This document shows positions 19,686-29,945 of a stretch of 64,000 nt of DNA, one piece after another. Below the pieces are notes generated by a model. It saw only the letters and a list, made by a program, of their open reading frames with translations, did no database searches and was not told the DNA's origin. The first letter of the stretch is position 1; each line of letters starts with the position of its first letter. Where the stretch lies: contig MPUH01000154.1 in NCBI GenBank assembly GCA_001970955.1, forward strand, positions 29,424 through 93,423. The letters are read 5' to 3'. This DNA is from Stentor coeruleus. Its lineage: Eukaryota; Ciliophora; Heterotrichea; Heterotrichida; Stentoridae. The position numbers and the translations under genes were made by a program.

Positions 19686-22600
19686 ATGTCAGACTCTACA
19701 CCTCATGAACTAAAACGAGCAGCGAGTATCAACTATGGCTTAGAAAAGCTCAATATAGAAATAAAGAAACCTTCTCAACAAGCTGATGGAAGTACATACC
19801 TTAATCATGATATTCCAGGAATGGAAGTCCTTAACAAGTTTGTATCATTCAGTATGAATTCTTTTGACTTCAAATGGTCAAGTGTAATTTTTTTTGTGAA
19901 CATTTACAACTGCTTCACCGTTGCATATTTTCTAGGGTTTTCTGGATACCCTTCAGGTTTCTGGTTTGCCCTAGAAATGGCTTCAGAAGTGATTCTTTTA
20001 GCTGACATTGCAATAAGAATGTTATTAAGAAACACTGAAAACTATAAACGCATGTGGTTTTTACATGAAAAATGCTCTTATTCACTAAGCGTTTGCATGC
20101 TTTTATCATCAGTGCCTTATTCAATGATATGTTTAGGATATTCTTATAAACTTGATCATTGGGTTGTAAGTCTTATTCGTTTGCCGAAATTTTTAAGGAT
20201 TTTCCAGTTCAGAACTTACTTGACTAATTTGAAAATAACCCGCCGGAGTAAAGGTTGGGAAATATTGGATTTTTTTACCTTTTTTTTAATGCTCATGATA
20301 ACAACGCATTTTGTTGCTATGTTTATGATGATGAATGAAAGGATTGAAAGAGAAAATTATGTGGATAATCATTTGTCGGGGTATTGGAAGGAAAAAGGAT
20401 CAAGTCGTAAAGAAATTTTTATGGATATTGAATTTTGGGCTTTAGGGTCTTTGGCTAGTATAACAATTTCTGATATTGTCCCTATGACAAGATTTGAGAA
20501 GATGATCGCTGTGTTTTATATAGTAATTGGGACTTCTGTTTTAGGAGCTGTTTTTGTTAAGCTTGTAGATTTGCTTGGGAAAAAAAACACTAAACAGATA
20601 ATGAGCAAACAGAAAATCGAAACTGCAAAAAATTGGGTCAAAATCAGAAAACTATCAGATGAACTAAGAATCAGGGTGTTAAATTTTTACAACATCGCAG
20701 AGAACAAATTTTCAGATGTTTTTTTCCAATACAGATATCTTGATGAATTACCTTTATCTTTAAAAACAGAAATATCTTTACACTTACATCAAGATCTCAT
20801 ACCAAAAGTCAAACTTTTCGAACTTGGTGATCCAGCATTTATGATGGGAATAGTACGACATTTGAAACCTAAAATCTACATGGCCGAAGACTATATTGTT
20901 AGAAGAGGAGACTATGCTGAAGATTTTTATTTTATCCGAGTTGGTTCAGTAGAAGTTTTGGCTTCAGACGATCAAACAGCTATTTGTATTCTTGAAGAAG
21001 GGGCATATTTTGGGGAAATCGGTATCCTCCTTGAAGTATGTAGAACAGCATCTGTCCGGGCAATAATCGCTACATTAATTTCTTGTATCCATAGAGAGAC
21101 TTTTATTAACATCCTCAAAAATTTCCCTGAACATTTAGCTTTCCTTAAAAAAGTAGCAGAACAAAGACTGAAAACTACAAATAAAGATGATATTGATACA
21201 AATTACGACTTACTTGAAGAAGAATCACAGTCAGAATCAGACTCAATAAGCTCAGATGAAAGTGAAGAACAATATTATACAGCAGCTGAGCATAAAAATA
21301 AAAATTGTATTGAAAAATTCATTACTGTAAGGCAAAGCAAAACAATACCAGGTGTTTATCAAATAGATCCTTTTTCATATTTTTATTATATCTGGAGTTT
21401 TATGATTATAATGTGTTATATTTTTTATCTATTTTACTTGACTTATGCTTTAGCGTTTAAAAGTGAAGGAAGTTGGCTTTTAGGTGCTTTTGATATTATG
21501 TCTTATTCGATTTTTATTGTTGATATTTTTGTTACTATGAATACATCAATTTTAACTGAGTTTGGGAATTATATACACAATGATCAGGAGATAAGGAAAA
21601 ATTATTTTGATAACTTTTTTATGTCTGACATGATTGCTGTTATCCCTTCGGATTTTATTAGTAAAGCTATTGGGCTTCCAATTTATGTGACAATTATCAG
21701 CAAGAGTGTTAGGCTTTTTAAGTTTCCAAAAATTAAGAGTTTGAGTACTACAATTATTAAGTATTCAGAATTCTCATTGTCGCTTATAAAAATTGTCATT
21801 TATGCGCCGATTATGATTTTCATGGCTCATGCTTCGGCTTGTTTATTTTTCCTTGTTTGCAAGTTTCAGTATGAGTATTATCAATATTATGATAAAAGTA
21901 AACCTTCGTTTTTCACAGCATTTAAGGAGAAAACAGGACATGATTTTATGGAAAAAAACCCTAATGAACAGTATATAGAGTTTTTGTATTTTTCAAGCTC
22001 GATTGCTTCATCTAATACTTATAATATTATTATTCCTGTTACTGTACTCGAGGAGCTATTTTGTTTTTTTATGCTAATCTTAAGTCGTTTACTATTAGCT
22101 TTCCTCCTAGCAGAATCTTCATCTCTTATTGGTATTCTCCACAAACCTTATACAGATCAAATGGCTAAAATCAGCCTTATAAAAGAATGGATGTCCCAAT
22201 ATAAACTCTCAGAATCCTTAAGAAATCGAATATTAAACCATTACACCCTAGCATGGACAAAACTTAAAGGGGTCGAAGATGAAGAAATAATAAAAGACCT
22301 TCCTGATTCCTTACAAACTGATTTAACATCTTATTTATATTCAGGTATAATCAGAAGTGGTTTTTTCCCTGCTGAAGAACAAGGAGCAATTCGATCTATA
22401 ATAAAAAAATGTAGAATGATAATGCAATGCAAAGGTGAAGAACTTATAAACGAAGGCGAACTCGGTTTAGAAATGTATTTTATATTAGAAGGTGAAGTAG
22501 AGATCATAACTCATGATAAACTTGTATTAAACATCCTATACCCAGGAAATGTTTTTGGAGAAATGGCTTTATTAACCCCTTTTCCAACAGTTCGTGGAGC

Positions 22601-25600
22601 TACAGTTAAAGCTCGTACTGATGTATCATTAGCTATTCTTTCAATGGATGATTTTAATTTTGTCATGAACATTTACCCTGAATTTGCTAAAAAAGTACGC
22701 ATGCAAGCTTCACAAAGAGAACAAATGAATCGTAAACTTATGCATTCAATTGGTGTTGAAGCAGCTAGAAAACATAAACGTTTAAGTCTTATGGTAAGAA
22801 ACTCAGAATGTATTGATAAAGAAGAGTTCTCAGAACGTAGAGAAAATCTGTATTACCCAAGTGAAATTACTATTGAAGTTCCAATACATCTTCATAATTA
22901 TCAGTTGTTTTTAAGATTTCATAGATCAAGATGGAATAAAATCATACAGTTTTTGATAACTTTATGGAATGTTATTTATATGCCTTTGTTACTTGCTTTT
23001 GATAATGGGACTTTTAATTATATCCCTGAGATTATTTCAATGACGATTTATGCTGTGTATGGAGTTTATTATGTTTATGTATTATTATCTTTTAGAATCT
23101 ACCCAAAAGAAATGACTTCACATTATTTTCCAAAGTCTTCTAAGGTTGCTATAATCAGTAAGCTTATACATCATATTGTGTTATGTTTACCTTTATTATT
23201 TATTCTTAAAGGGTATATGATGATATCTGGTGTTAAATTAGTTATTGTTATGATAAGGGTATCAGGGTATATATATTTATTAGAGTATATTCAAGAGTTA
23301 AAAATGAAATTAGAGTGGTTTTATGTGTTGAGGATTATTGAAGTGCTTTTTAACTTTGCCGTTATGAGTCATATTTTCGCTTGTGTGTTTATAGAAATCG
23401 CTAGTTGGAGTTCACAGAATTGGATTGAGAGTTATTTTGCAGATAAAGGTAATCATGTGTCAAGAAGTAATATTAATGTATATGCTCTTAGTGCTCATTG
23501 GGCTTTTACCTGTCTTTCACATGCTTCTCTTGGTGACATTGTCGCCATATCGACAACAGAAAAACTCTACAACTCTTTTATCTGCATCATCGGGGCTTTT
23601 ATATACGCAATACTTTTCGGCAATGTCTGTTCTTTAGTAAGTGAATTCGCCTCAAAACTCCGTAGTAAACTCCTTGAATCCTATACTTTCGTCGTCGATT
23701 TCATAAAAAAAAAAAGAGTTGATCGAGCTTTTACAAGACAAGTTGACGATTATTTCAACTATCTTTGGCAATCTAATAGCACATNCGCCTCAAAACTCCG
23801 TAGTAAACTCCTTGAATCCTATACTTTCGTTGTCGATTTCATAAAAAAAAAAAGAGTCGATCGAGCTTTTACAAGACAAGTTGACGATTATTTCAACTAT
23901 CTTTGGCAATCTAATAGCACATATATAGATGAATTTATAATAAAACAATTCCCTTTAGGCATAATGGCTGATGTACAGATTTTTAGATACTCTTCAGCAA
24001 TGAGTAGTTCAATAATTTTCAAAGATCAAGATGGTTCAATAAATTATCAAATTGCTAGAACACTTTTTAGACTTATGGAGCTTCAATATTATCTAACTGG
24101 GGATATTATAATAAAATTAGGTGATACAACTTTAGATATGTTTATTATATTAAAAGGAGAAGTTGAAGTTATTAGTATTAAAGGAAATCAAGTCATAGCA
24201 ACATTGAAAAATGGTGACCATTTTGGAGAAGCTAATCTTTTATTAAATACTTCAATGAGAACTGCTAATGTTATAGCATCAAAAATCAGTCAAATTGGGG
24301 TTTTACATAAAGAATGTATTGAGAAAATGAGCGCAGCATATCCTGAATGGCTTGAGTATATGACGAATTTGGCTAGTGAGAGGATAAATTATTTATTTAA
24401 AACGAAAAACCCAAGAGAAGCTAATGAAATTGTGGAAAAAATAAGTCAGAAAATATTGTCTAAGCCGAGTGTGATAAAAAAATATACTAAGAGAGCTGAG
24501 AAACTTATTGCCCCAAAGCTTATAGAATCATCTAAACATCCAAATAATAGTAGGTGGATATGGATGAGCTTTTTACATTTAATGCTTATTGTGTATTCAG
24601 TATTTGCTATACCTGTACAGATAGCTTTTAATTACCCTGTAGAAAGATACCTACTTTATATAGAATCTTTTGTTGTCCTTGAGAGCTTTGGGTTTTTTTT
24701 AATAACTTTTAGGTATTCGATATTACTGAAAGTTAAAAAAGATGCAGAATATAAAGATCTATTGAAATTCTTTTATCAGAACTATATGCTCCAAGATGTT
24801 ATAGGTTTTTCACCTTTTAACCTCGTGTTTCCTCTTGCTGGGATTACAGAGCCTATTGAGTTGATTTTATTCCTTCGCATGCTCAGACTTTTTTCAGTAA
24901 TGCGAATCCCATCTCTAATGCAGAAAATCGAGCTTCATATCCGTGGGCTTATCCGTATTCTCATCCCTTTAAAATCAATGTTTTTTCTTATCCTTTTAAT
25001 GCACTGGTCAAGTTGTTTTTGGTTTTTTGTTGTAAATCAACAGCATTCATCTCATACATGGATCGATGCTGAAGGTCTTCGTGGTCAAACTGTAGCATCA
25101 ATAAATTGGGTCCATTCAATCTATTATATAACAAATATTGCTACAGGAACTGGATATTCAGATACAACTCCATGTACAGTACTTGAAATCTGGCTTACAA
25201 TGATGTTTATTCTTATAGGTAATATTTTATTTGCTGTAGCTTTTGGGCTTGTTGCATCATTATCATCTTTATTCAAAAACCGAATAAATATTTTATTAGA
25301 AAAACTGCATAAAATATTAAAAGTCCTTAGAAAAACTAAAATGCCCCCAGGAATGGTCGCAAGACTTGAAGCGTATTATGTGTTTAATGAATCTTTATTA
25401 GAAACCTTTGGAAATCTAGACTGCAAAGTGTTGTATAATCACTTACCTAAAAATATTGTCAATAAAATCACGTATGAATGTAATAAGCATTTTCTTAAAA
25501 AAATGCCTTTTTTCCAAGAACATGAGTTTATAGAAATGGTTGAAAGGATATCGTTGCATATGATTCCTAAAATATATTTGCCGAATGATTATATTATTTA

Positions 25601-26231
25601 TAAAAATGATATTGGGGAAGAGATGTATTTTATTATTCTTGGAAGTGTTGATATATTATCACCAGATGGGACTAAAGTGATTAAAACTCTAGGTAAAGGT
25701 GATTATGTTGGAGAAGTAGCTTTATTATTTGATGTTAAAAGAATGTGTTCAGTTATTGCCAGGACTTTATCTTTATTGTATTTGCTAGGGAAAAAAGAGT
25801 TTCAGCATATTATAAAAGGGTATCCAGCAGCTCTTGATGTTATGACCCAAGAATCGAATAAAAGAAAAGCTGAAGCTATGGTTATACAAGAAAACCAGAA
25901 GAGAAATGAGGTTATCGCTGTTGAAGAAGTCTCAAGTGGAGACACATCAAAAGAAGATATGGAAAGAGCCTTAAATTTGATTACATCTTTATCTTATTAT
26001 TCGCAACAACCTGGAGATAGGAGTATGACTGCATTAACTGGGATGAATAATGTTAAATCTGAACTTGTTAGAGACTCATATGCTATAGAAAACAAACAGT
26101 TGCAGCTGTATAAAAGGAGGCCACATAAGGAATACTCTAGGGAAAAAAGGTTTAGTCAAGAAAGCTTGGGGAAAGAAATTGTGTTGTCGAATTTTTCTAA
26201 ACTCAAAATGCAGTGGTTTGTAGAAATATAA
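19686..26231 (+). CDS. Four-repeat CNG/CNGK-type ion channel (6TM + cNBD, four times in one chain)
   Basis: After removing the 138-nt duplication at N 23785 the product is 2135 residues (positions below follow the printed frame). Four tandem units each hold six membrane segments, an S4-like basic helix, a pore loop, a C-linker and a cyclic-nucleotide-binding domain. cNBDs lie at about residues 385-495, 889-1002, 1434-1548 and 1938-2050. The architecture matches pseudo-tetrameric CNGK (tetraKCNG) channels known from sea urchin sperm and protists. Only repeat 4 keeps a K+ filter (TGTGYSDTTP, about 1820). Repeats 1-3 read SITISDIV, SSNTYNII and HASLGDIV. The phosphate-binding cassette looks best in repeat 1 (FGEIGILLEVCRTASV), fair in 3 (FGEANLL, MRTANV) and altered in 2 and 4 (VGEVALL, RMCSV). 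Probable ciliary or plasma-membrane cation channel. Confidence 0.92.
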   Translation: MSDSTPHELKRAASINYGLEKLNIEIKKPSQQADGSTYLNHDIPGMEVLNKFVSFSMNSFDFKWSSVIFFVNIYNCFTVAYFLGFSGYPSGFWFALEMASEVILLADIAIRMLLRNTENYKRMWFLHEKCSYSLSVCMLLSSVPYSMICLGYSYKLDHWVVSLIRLPKFLRIFQFRTYLTNLKITRRSKGWEILDFFTFFLMLMITTHFVAMFMMMNERIERENYVDNHLSGYWKEKGSSRKEIFMDIEFWALGSLASITISDIVPMTRFEKMIAVFYIVIGTSVLGAVFVKLVDLLGKKNTKQIMSKQKIETAKNWVKIRKLSDELRIRVLNFYNIAENKFSDVFFQYRYLDELPLSLKTEISLHLHQDLIPKVKLFELGDPAFMMGIVRHLKPKIYMAEDYIVRRGDYAEDFYFIRVGSVEVLASDDQTAICILEEGAYFGEIGILLEVCRTASVRAIIATLISCIHRETFINILKNFPEHLAFLKKVAEQRLKTTNKDDIDTNYDLLEEESQSESDSISSDESEEQYYTAAEHKNKNCIEKFITVRQSKTIPGVYQIDPFSYFYYIWSFMIIMCYIFYLFYLTYALAFKSEGSWLLGAFDIMSYSIFIVDIFVTMNTSILTEFGNYIHNDQEIRKNYFDNFFMSDMIAVIPSDFISKAIGLPIYVTIISKSVRLFKFPKIKSLSTTIIKYSEFSLSLIKIVIYAPIMIFMAHASACLFFLVCKFQYEYYQYYDKSKPSFFTAFKEKTGHDFMEKNPNEQYIEFLYFSSSIASSNTYNIIIPVTVLEELFCFFMLILSRLLLAFLLAESSSLIGILHKPYTDQMAKISLIKEWMSQYKLSESLRNRILNHYTLAWTKLKGVEDEEIIKDLPDSLQTDLTSYLYSGIIRSGFFPAEEQGAIRSIIKKCRMIMQCKGEELINEGELGLEMYFILEGEVEIITHDKLVLNILYPGNVFGEMALLTPFPTVRGATVKARTDVSLAILSMDDFNFVMNIYPEFAKKVRMQASQREQMNRKLMHSIGVEAARKHKRLSLMVRNSECIDKEEFSERRENLYYPSEITIEVPIHLHNYQLFLRFHRSRWNKIIQFLITLWNVIYMPLLLAFDNGTFNYIPEIISMTIYAVYGVYYVYVLLSFRIYPKEMTSHYFPKSSKVAIISKLIHHIVLCLPLLFILKGYMMISGVKLVIVMIRVSGYIYLLEYIQELKMKLEWFYVLRIIEVLFNFAVMSHIFACVFIEIASWSSQNWIESYFADKGNHVSRSNINVYALSAHWAFTCLSHASLGDIVAISTTEKLYNSFICIIGAFIYAILFGNVCSLVSEFASKLRSKLLESYTFVVDFIKKKRVDRAFTRQVDDYFNYLWQSNSTXASKLRSKLLESYTFVVDFIKKKRVDRAFTRQVDDYFNYLWQSNSTYIDEFIIKQFPLGIMADVQIFRYSSAMSSSIIFKDQDGSINYQIARTLFRLMELQYYLTGDIIIKLGDTTLDMFIILKGEVEVISIKGNQVIATLKNGDHFGEANLLLNTSMRTANVIASKISQIGVLHKECIEKMSAAYPEWLEYMTNLASERINYLFKTKNPREANEIVEKISQKILSKPSVIKKYTKRAEKLIAPKLIESSKHPNNSRWIWMSFLHLMLIVYSVFAIPVQIAFNYPVERYLLYIESFVVLESFGFFLITFRYSILLKVKKDAEYKDLLKFFYQNYMLQDVIGFSPFNLVFPLAGITEPIELILFLRMLRLFSVMRIPSLMQKIELHIRGLIRILIPLKSMFFLILLMHWSSCFWFFVVNQQHSSHTWIDAEGLRGQTVASINWVHSIYYITNIATGTGYSDTTPCTVLEIWLTMMFILIGNILFAVAFGLVASLSSLFKNRINILLEKLHKILKVLRKTKMPPGMVARLEAYYVFNESLLETFGNLDCKVLYNHLPKNIVNKITYECNKHFLKKMPFFQEHEFIEMVERISLHMIPKIYLPNDYIIYKNDIGEEMYFIILGSVDILSPDGTKVIKTLGKGDYVGEVALLFDVKRMCSVIARTLSLLYLLGKKEFQHIIKGYPAALDVMTQESNKRKAEAMVIQENQKRNEVIAVEEVSSGDTSKEDMERALNLITSLSYYSQQPGDRSMTALTGMNNVKSELVRDSYAIENKQLQLYKRRPHKEYSREKRFSQESLGKEIVLSNFSKLKMQWFVEI
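23648..23922. repeat. Assembly-gap duplication around N at 23785
   Basis: The 137 bases at 23648-23784 recur at 23786-23922. The two differences are both synonymous Val codons (GTC/GTT and GTT/GTC). The 138-nt offset keeps the frame and adds 46 false residues to the channel. Confidence 0.92.
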
Positions 26232-26395
26232 AACTAATAACTACTTATAAAATTAACCCAAACTTTATATCTAATCATTTTTAAAAAACCCTAAAACAAT
26301 TAAATCCATCATCAAAAAATCATATATTCCTCTACTCACAAATTCTTATATAAACCAAATGCCAATATCTCCCAAAATAGTTTAATTTAAACAAT

Positions 26396-29008
26396 ATGGA
26401 ATCCTATCTATCCAAACTCAAAGACTTTTGCTTTAACTCCAGTACAATCATAGAATATTTTCTAGTAATTGGGATAAATCATTCAAGTCTTCAAGAAAGC
26501 ATAGAAATACAACATAATCTAGCTCCAAAAATCCTCAGTCAATTCCCATGTTTTAATCGAAATGAAATTGTAATCCCAGAGTCTATCCCAATTTTCTGTT
26601 TTCCATGGGGTTTAAATATATCAAAAACCCAAGATGAACCAACTATATCTTATTTGCTTTTGACTGATGAAAAAGGAAACAAATTATATTGCACATCTTT
26701 AAAAATCTGGGAACCATGCGAGGAGTTTTTAGAAGAAAACGAATCAACACAAGCATCAAAGCTTAGCTGTTCTTTTTATTCAAATGCTGTAATTTATGTG
26801 CCAAAATGCATTGTGCTAGTATCTAAACTTGCGTTTTTTGAAACTTTTGAGAGAATCCTCCGTAAAATCCATATCCTTACTATGAAATCAATTGTAATCC
26901 CTATAGATTGGGTTGTTGGGAATTTGACTTTATTAATACCAACACCTCCACGAGGACATTTGTCTGTAGAATATAAAATTGATGATATGGAATGTATTTT
27001 TAAACTACCTCCTTTGAATAAACTCCCTTTGTTAGATATAAATCTTGGATGTGTTTTTACTTGTTTAAGCTTAGAAAATGTTTTAAAGGTATTTACATGT
27101 TTAGCTTTAGAATATTCGATTGTGTTTTTATCATCACAAGATATTTGCTTATCTTCTTGTTCAATGTCTTTATTGTCTTTACTTTTCCCTTTTCAATGGA
27201 GTTTAGTGTGTGTACCGATTCTTCCTGAGCTTTTACTTGACTATTTATATTCCCCAGTTAGTTATGTATACGGACTTAATATAAAAATCAAAGAAGAAGT
27301 TTATATACGAGGAAATGAAAGTCTTTTTATAGTCGATTTAGACAATGACGCTTTTTACTCCAATGCTCAATCTATGAAAATATCTAATGAAAGCCTTTCC
27401 CCAATCACAATCCCCAACCTACCAATTCACTATGGGAAAAAACTCAAAAAAAACCTTGAAAAAATCCTTGAGCCCCACGAAAATCAGGAAATCAAAAAAT
27501 TCTCTCAAGAAACCTCAGAAAGCATCAGAAATTCTTTCTTTCAGTTCTTCGTCTCAATCTTGAAAAACTATAAAAAATTCATGAACTTCAGCAGCACAAC
27601 TGAAAATTTCAGCTACTTTGATGAAGCTGGGTTTATAAAAGATTGTCCAGACAATGCGAGAAGTTTTTTCACAAGGTTTCTGAAAACCCAGATGTTTGCG
27701 AATTTCTGTGAAATCAGGATCAGGCCTCAAAATATTGAAGAACATTCAGAAAACTTGCTTTTTGATGAGCAGATACTAGCAAAACTCAACCGATCTAAGC
27801 TGAGGTATAGCAAATTCCCAACCCCTTTTATAAATGACACATCTCAAATATGGAAAAACTCATACAAAGTCCCAGAGATCTTATCAATATCTGATAGAAA
27901 AGAGACAAAATATAGCATTTTCCCATGTATTGACTTAGAAATTTTAACCGAGTATCCTTTGCCTAGAGAAAAACCCCCAAAGTACTCAGAATCTATAGAT
28001 TTCCCATATTCAGCGTCTATAGAATCAAGTCAAAAAAATGCTTCAGAAGAAGAATTGATATACTTAGGTTGGGTTGAACTATGGGCAGCATGTCTATGGT
28101 ATCAAGATGAAAGTGAACATAATCTAAGATTCAAAGAATTAGTCTCAACATTACGATTATTAAAAAGAATCAGTACAATCTCACTAACCCCAACCTATAA
28201 AATCTTATTAGAAGCCTCAGCAAGAGTGAATCCTAGTCTAGGCATGCCAATTTTCAAAGAAATGACCGACTCACAAGTCATGGTCGATGCGGCAACAGTT
28301 CATTTACTACAAAGAATCCTTAGCCTTTCTATAAAAAAAGACCAACACTCTGCATTAAAAAACACTGGGAATAGTATTTTCTACACAAATAGCAGTATAA
28401 ACGATAACTTCCTCCCAAATATCTACAGAAGAAGAGTTTTTACAAAACAAAGCGATCATCACATTTTTGCCAAACAAGAATTATGCTTTCTTATTAAAGA
28501 AACATGTAAAGAATGCAAAAAATTTCTAAGTATCGCTGAAATTAAAGCTGGATGGCAAAATACTGCTTATGTTTTTGAATCAACTTGCTTAGGGTGTAAA
28601 GAAAAATATATACCAAATTTGAGAATAAGGATTGGATTAGAAGTTGGTCATGAACAAAAAACTTCAAATCGTGAAAATACAATTTTTGTATCGGCTATAA
28701 CTTTAAGAACTATGGTAAAAGATTTACTTGTTGATTTGAATAATAAGTTTAAACTTGATATTGACACTTTAAGGATATTTAATCCTATTATATTTTGGAA
28801 TCTTATTTGGCATTTTAATAATTTGAACTTACCTTTTGAGTTTATGTTACCTTATGAAAAAGAAGTTACTGATGTGAAAAGCTCGTTTGTTATTGTCGGA
28901 GAAGAAGTTGGGAAAAAGATTAAGGTGGATAAAGAGGTACAGACTGATTGGAATTTGGTAAATATTGATCAGGCGATAAGAAAGTATAACGAAATGATTA
29001 ATAAATAA
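26396..29008 (+). CDS. DENN-domain protein (predicted Rab guanine nucleotide exchange factor)
   Basis: Encodes 870 residues. The N-terminal 430 fit the tripartite DENN module: uDENN (IIEYFLVIGINHSS, IFCFPWGLNI), cDENN (ALEYSIVFLSSQ, LLFPFQWSLVCVPILPELLL, SPVSYVYGL) and a dDENN-like tail (FFTRFLKTQMFANFCEI). DENN proteins exchange GDP for GTP on Rabs at membranes. The middle (about 550-650) is helical with no known domain. Near residues 705-745 two cysteine pairs (CKECKKF and CLGCKEK) could bind zinc. There are no membrane segments. The gene follows the channel by 164 bp on the same strand. Rab partner unknown. The DENN assignment is strong; the zinc site is inferred. Confidence 0.87.
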   Translation: MESYLSKLKDFCFNSSTIIEYFLVIGINHSSLQESIEIQHNLAPKILSQFPCFNRNEIVIPESIPIFCFPWGLNISKTQDEPTISYLLLTDEKGNKLYCTSLKIWEPCEEFLEENESTQASKLSCSFYSNAVIYVPKCIVLVSKLAFFETFERILRKIHILTMKSIVIPIDWVVGNLTLLIPTPPRGHLSVEYKIDDMECIFKLPPLNKLPLLDINLGCVFTCLSLENVLKVFTCLALEYSIVFLSSQDICLSSCSMSLLSLLFPFQWSLVCVPILPELLLDYLYSPVSYVYGLNIKIKEEVYIRGNESLFIVDLDNDAFYSNAQSMKISNESLSPITIPNLPIHYGKKLKKNLEKILEPHENQEIKKFSQETSESIRNSFFQFFVSILKNYKKFMNFSSTTENFSYFDEAGFIKDCPDNARSFFTRFLKTQMFANFCEIRIRPQNIEEHSENLLFDEQILAKLNRSKLRYSKFPTPFINDTSQIWKNSYKVPEILSISDRKETKYSIFPCIDLEILTEYPLPREKPPKYSESIDFPYSASIESSQKNASEEELIYLGWVELWAACLWYQDESEHNLRFKELVSTLRLLKRISTISLTPTYKILLEASARVNPSLGMPIFKEMTDSQVMVDAATVHLLQRILSLSIKKDQHSALKNTGNSIFYTNSSINDNFLPNIYRRRVFTKQSDHHIFAKQELCFLIKETCKECKKFLSIAEIKAGWQNTAYVFESTCLGCKEKYIPNLRIRIGLEVGHEQKTSNRENTIFVSAITLRTMVKDLLVDLNNKFKLDIDTLRIFNPIIFWNLIWHFNNLNLPFEFMLPYEKEVTDVKSSFVIVGEEVGKKIKVDKEVQTDWNLVNIDQAIRKYNEMINK

Positions 29009-29945
29009 TGGATTTGATAAGTGATGGATGAATAAAATTTGATTTTATAGTTTTCTGTGATTGTATTAAAGTTTTTATATGATGAAGATATGATATTTTT
29101 TTGTTGCTAATAATTAAAAAGCAAATTTTTTGGGTTACAGGAAAAATGTTGATGAGTTTTATATAATAAATATTAGATTATTTTTCAAGAGAAAAAACTG
29201 AGGAATTGATTGGAATTTTAGTGAAAAGATTATTATTATTAGTAGTTTTGATATGTTTATAACTAAAATTTATTATAGTTTTAGTAATAAAACAATTAAA
29301 GATAAAGTGAAAAATGTTTACATGTCGTGATATTTAAGTAAATTGTAATCTATAATCTTATATTGTAAAAATAAACATAAAAGCATTTTATATAAACATA
29401 TTCACTTTCATGAATCATGATAATTAGTAATTGTTTTTTACCTTAAATAAGCATTTTTACAACTAGTTAGCATTACAAAGTAAATCCGCGTTATTTAATT
29501 GATAATTCAAGAATATTATGAAATGTTGCGCCGGTAGCAAGTCAGCATTAGTCTATATATCAAAAGTCTCATACTAAAATTTGCATCTTCCTTATATCAA
29601 AAAAAATCTCATCACTTGAATGTTTTTTCATTATTAGTATCTCATTCCCTACAATATTTCTAATAATCTTCATATAAACAACTACATAAATCCATATACT
29701 CTACCTTTAAATTTATCATAAACTCTATAATATAAACAGATAACTTAAGGAACTTAACAACTTTGGAACTTTCCCTACCAAGCCTTTCACATCACTTCCT
29801 CATCTAATTTTCTCTCTTTAAGCTCATCATTCACTTCCAAAACCCATAAAAATTACTGGCTTTTCATTACAACTTCCATGTTTATATTTATTGACGTATT
29901 CTTATACCAACCGTAAACTCATATTCTAAGGATAAATTTCATATA
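29009..29945. other. Intergenic region
   Basis: 937 bp. The 5' part, after the DENN gene, is T/G-rich on plus. The last 350 bp before the kinase are C-rich and G-poor. No ORF, tRNA or relic was recognised. Confidence 0.35.

Noticed and set aside
19686-26231. Several separate channel genes
   Set aside because: One uninterrupted frame covers all four repeats apart from the frame-neutral gap duplication.
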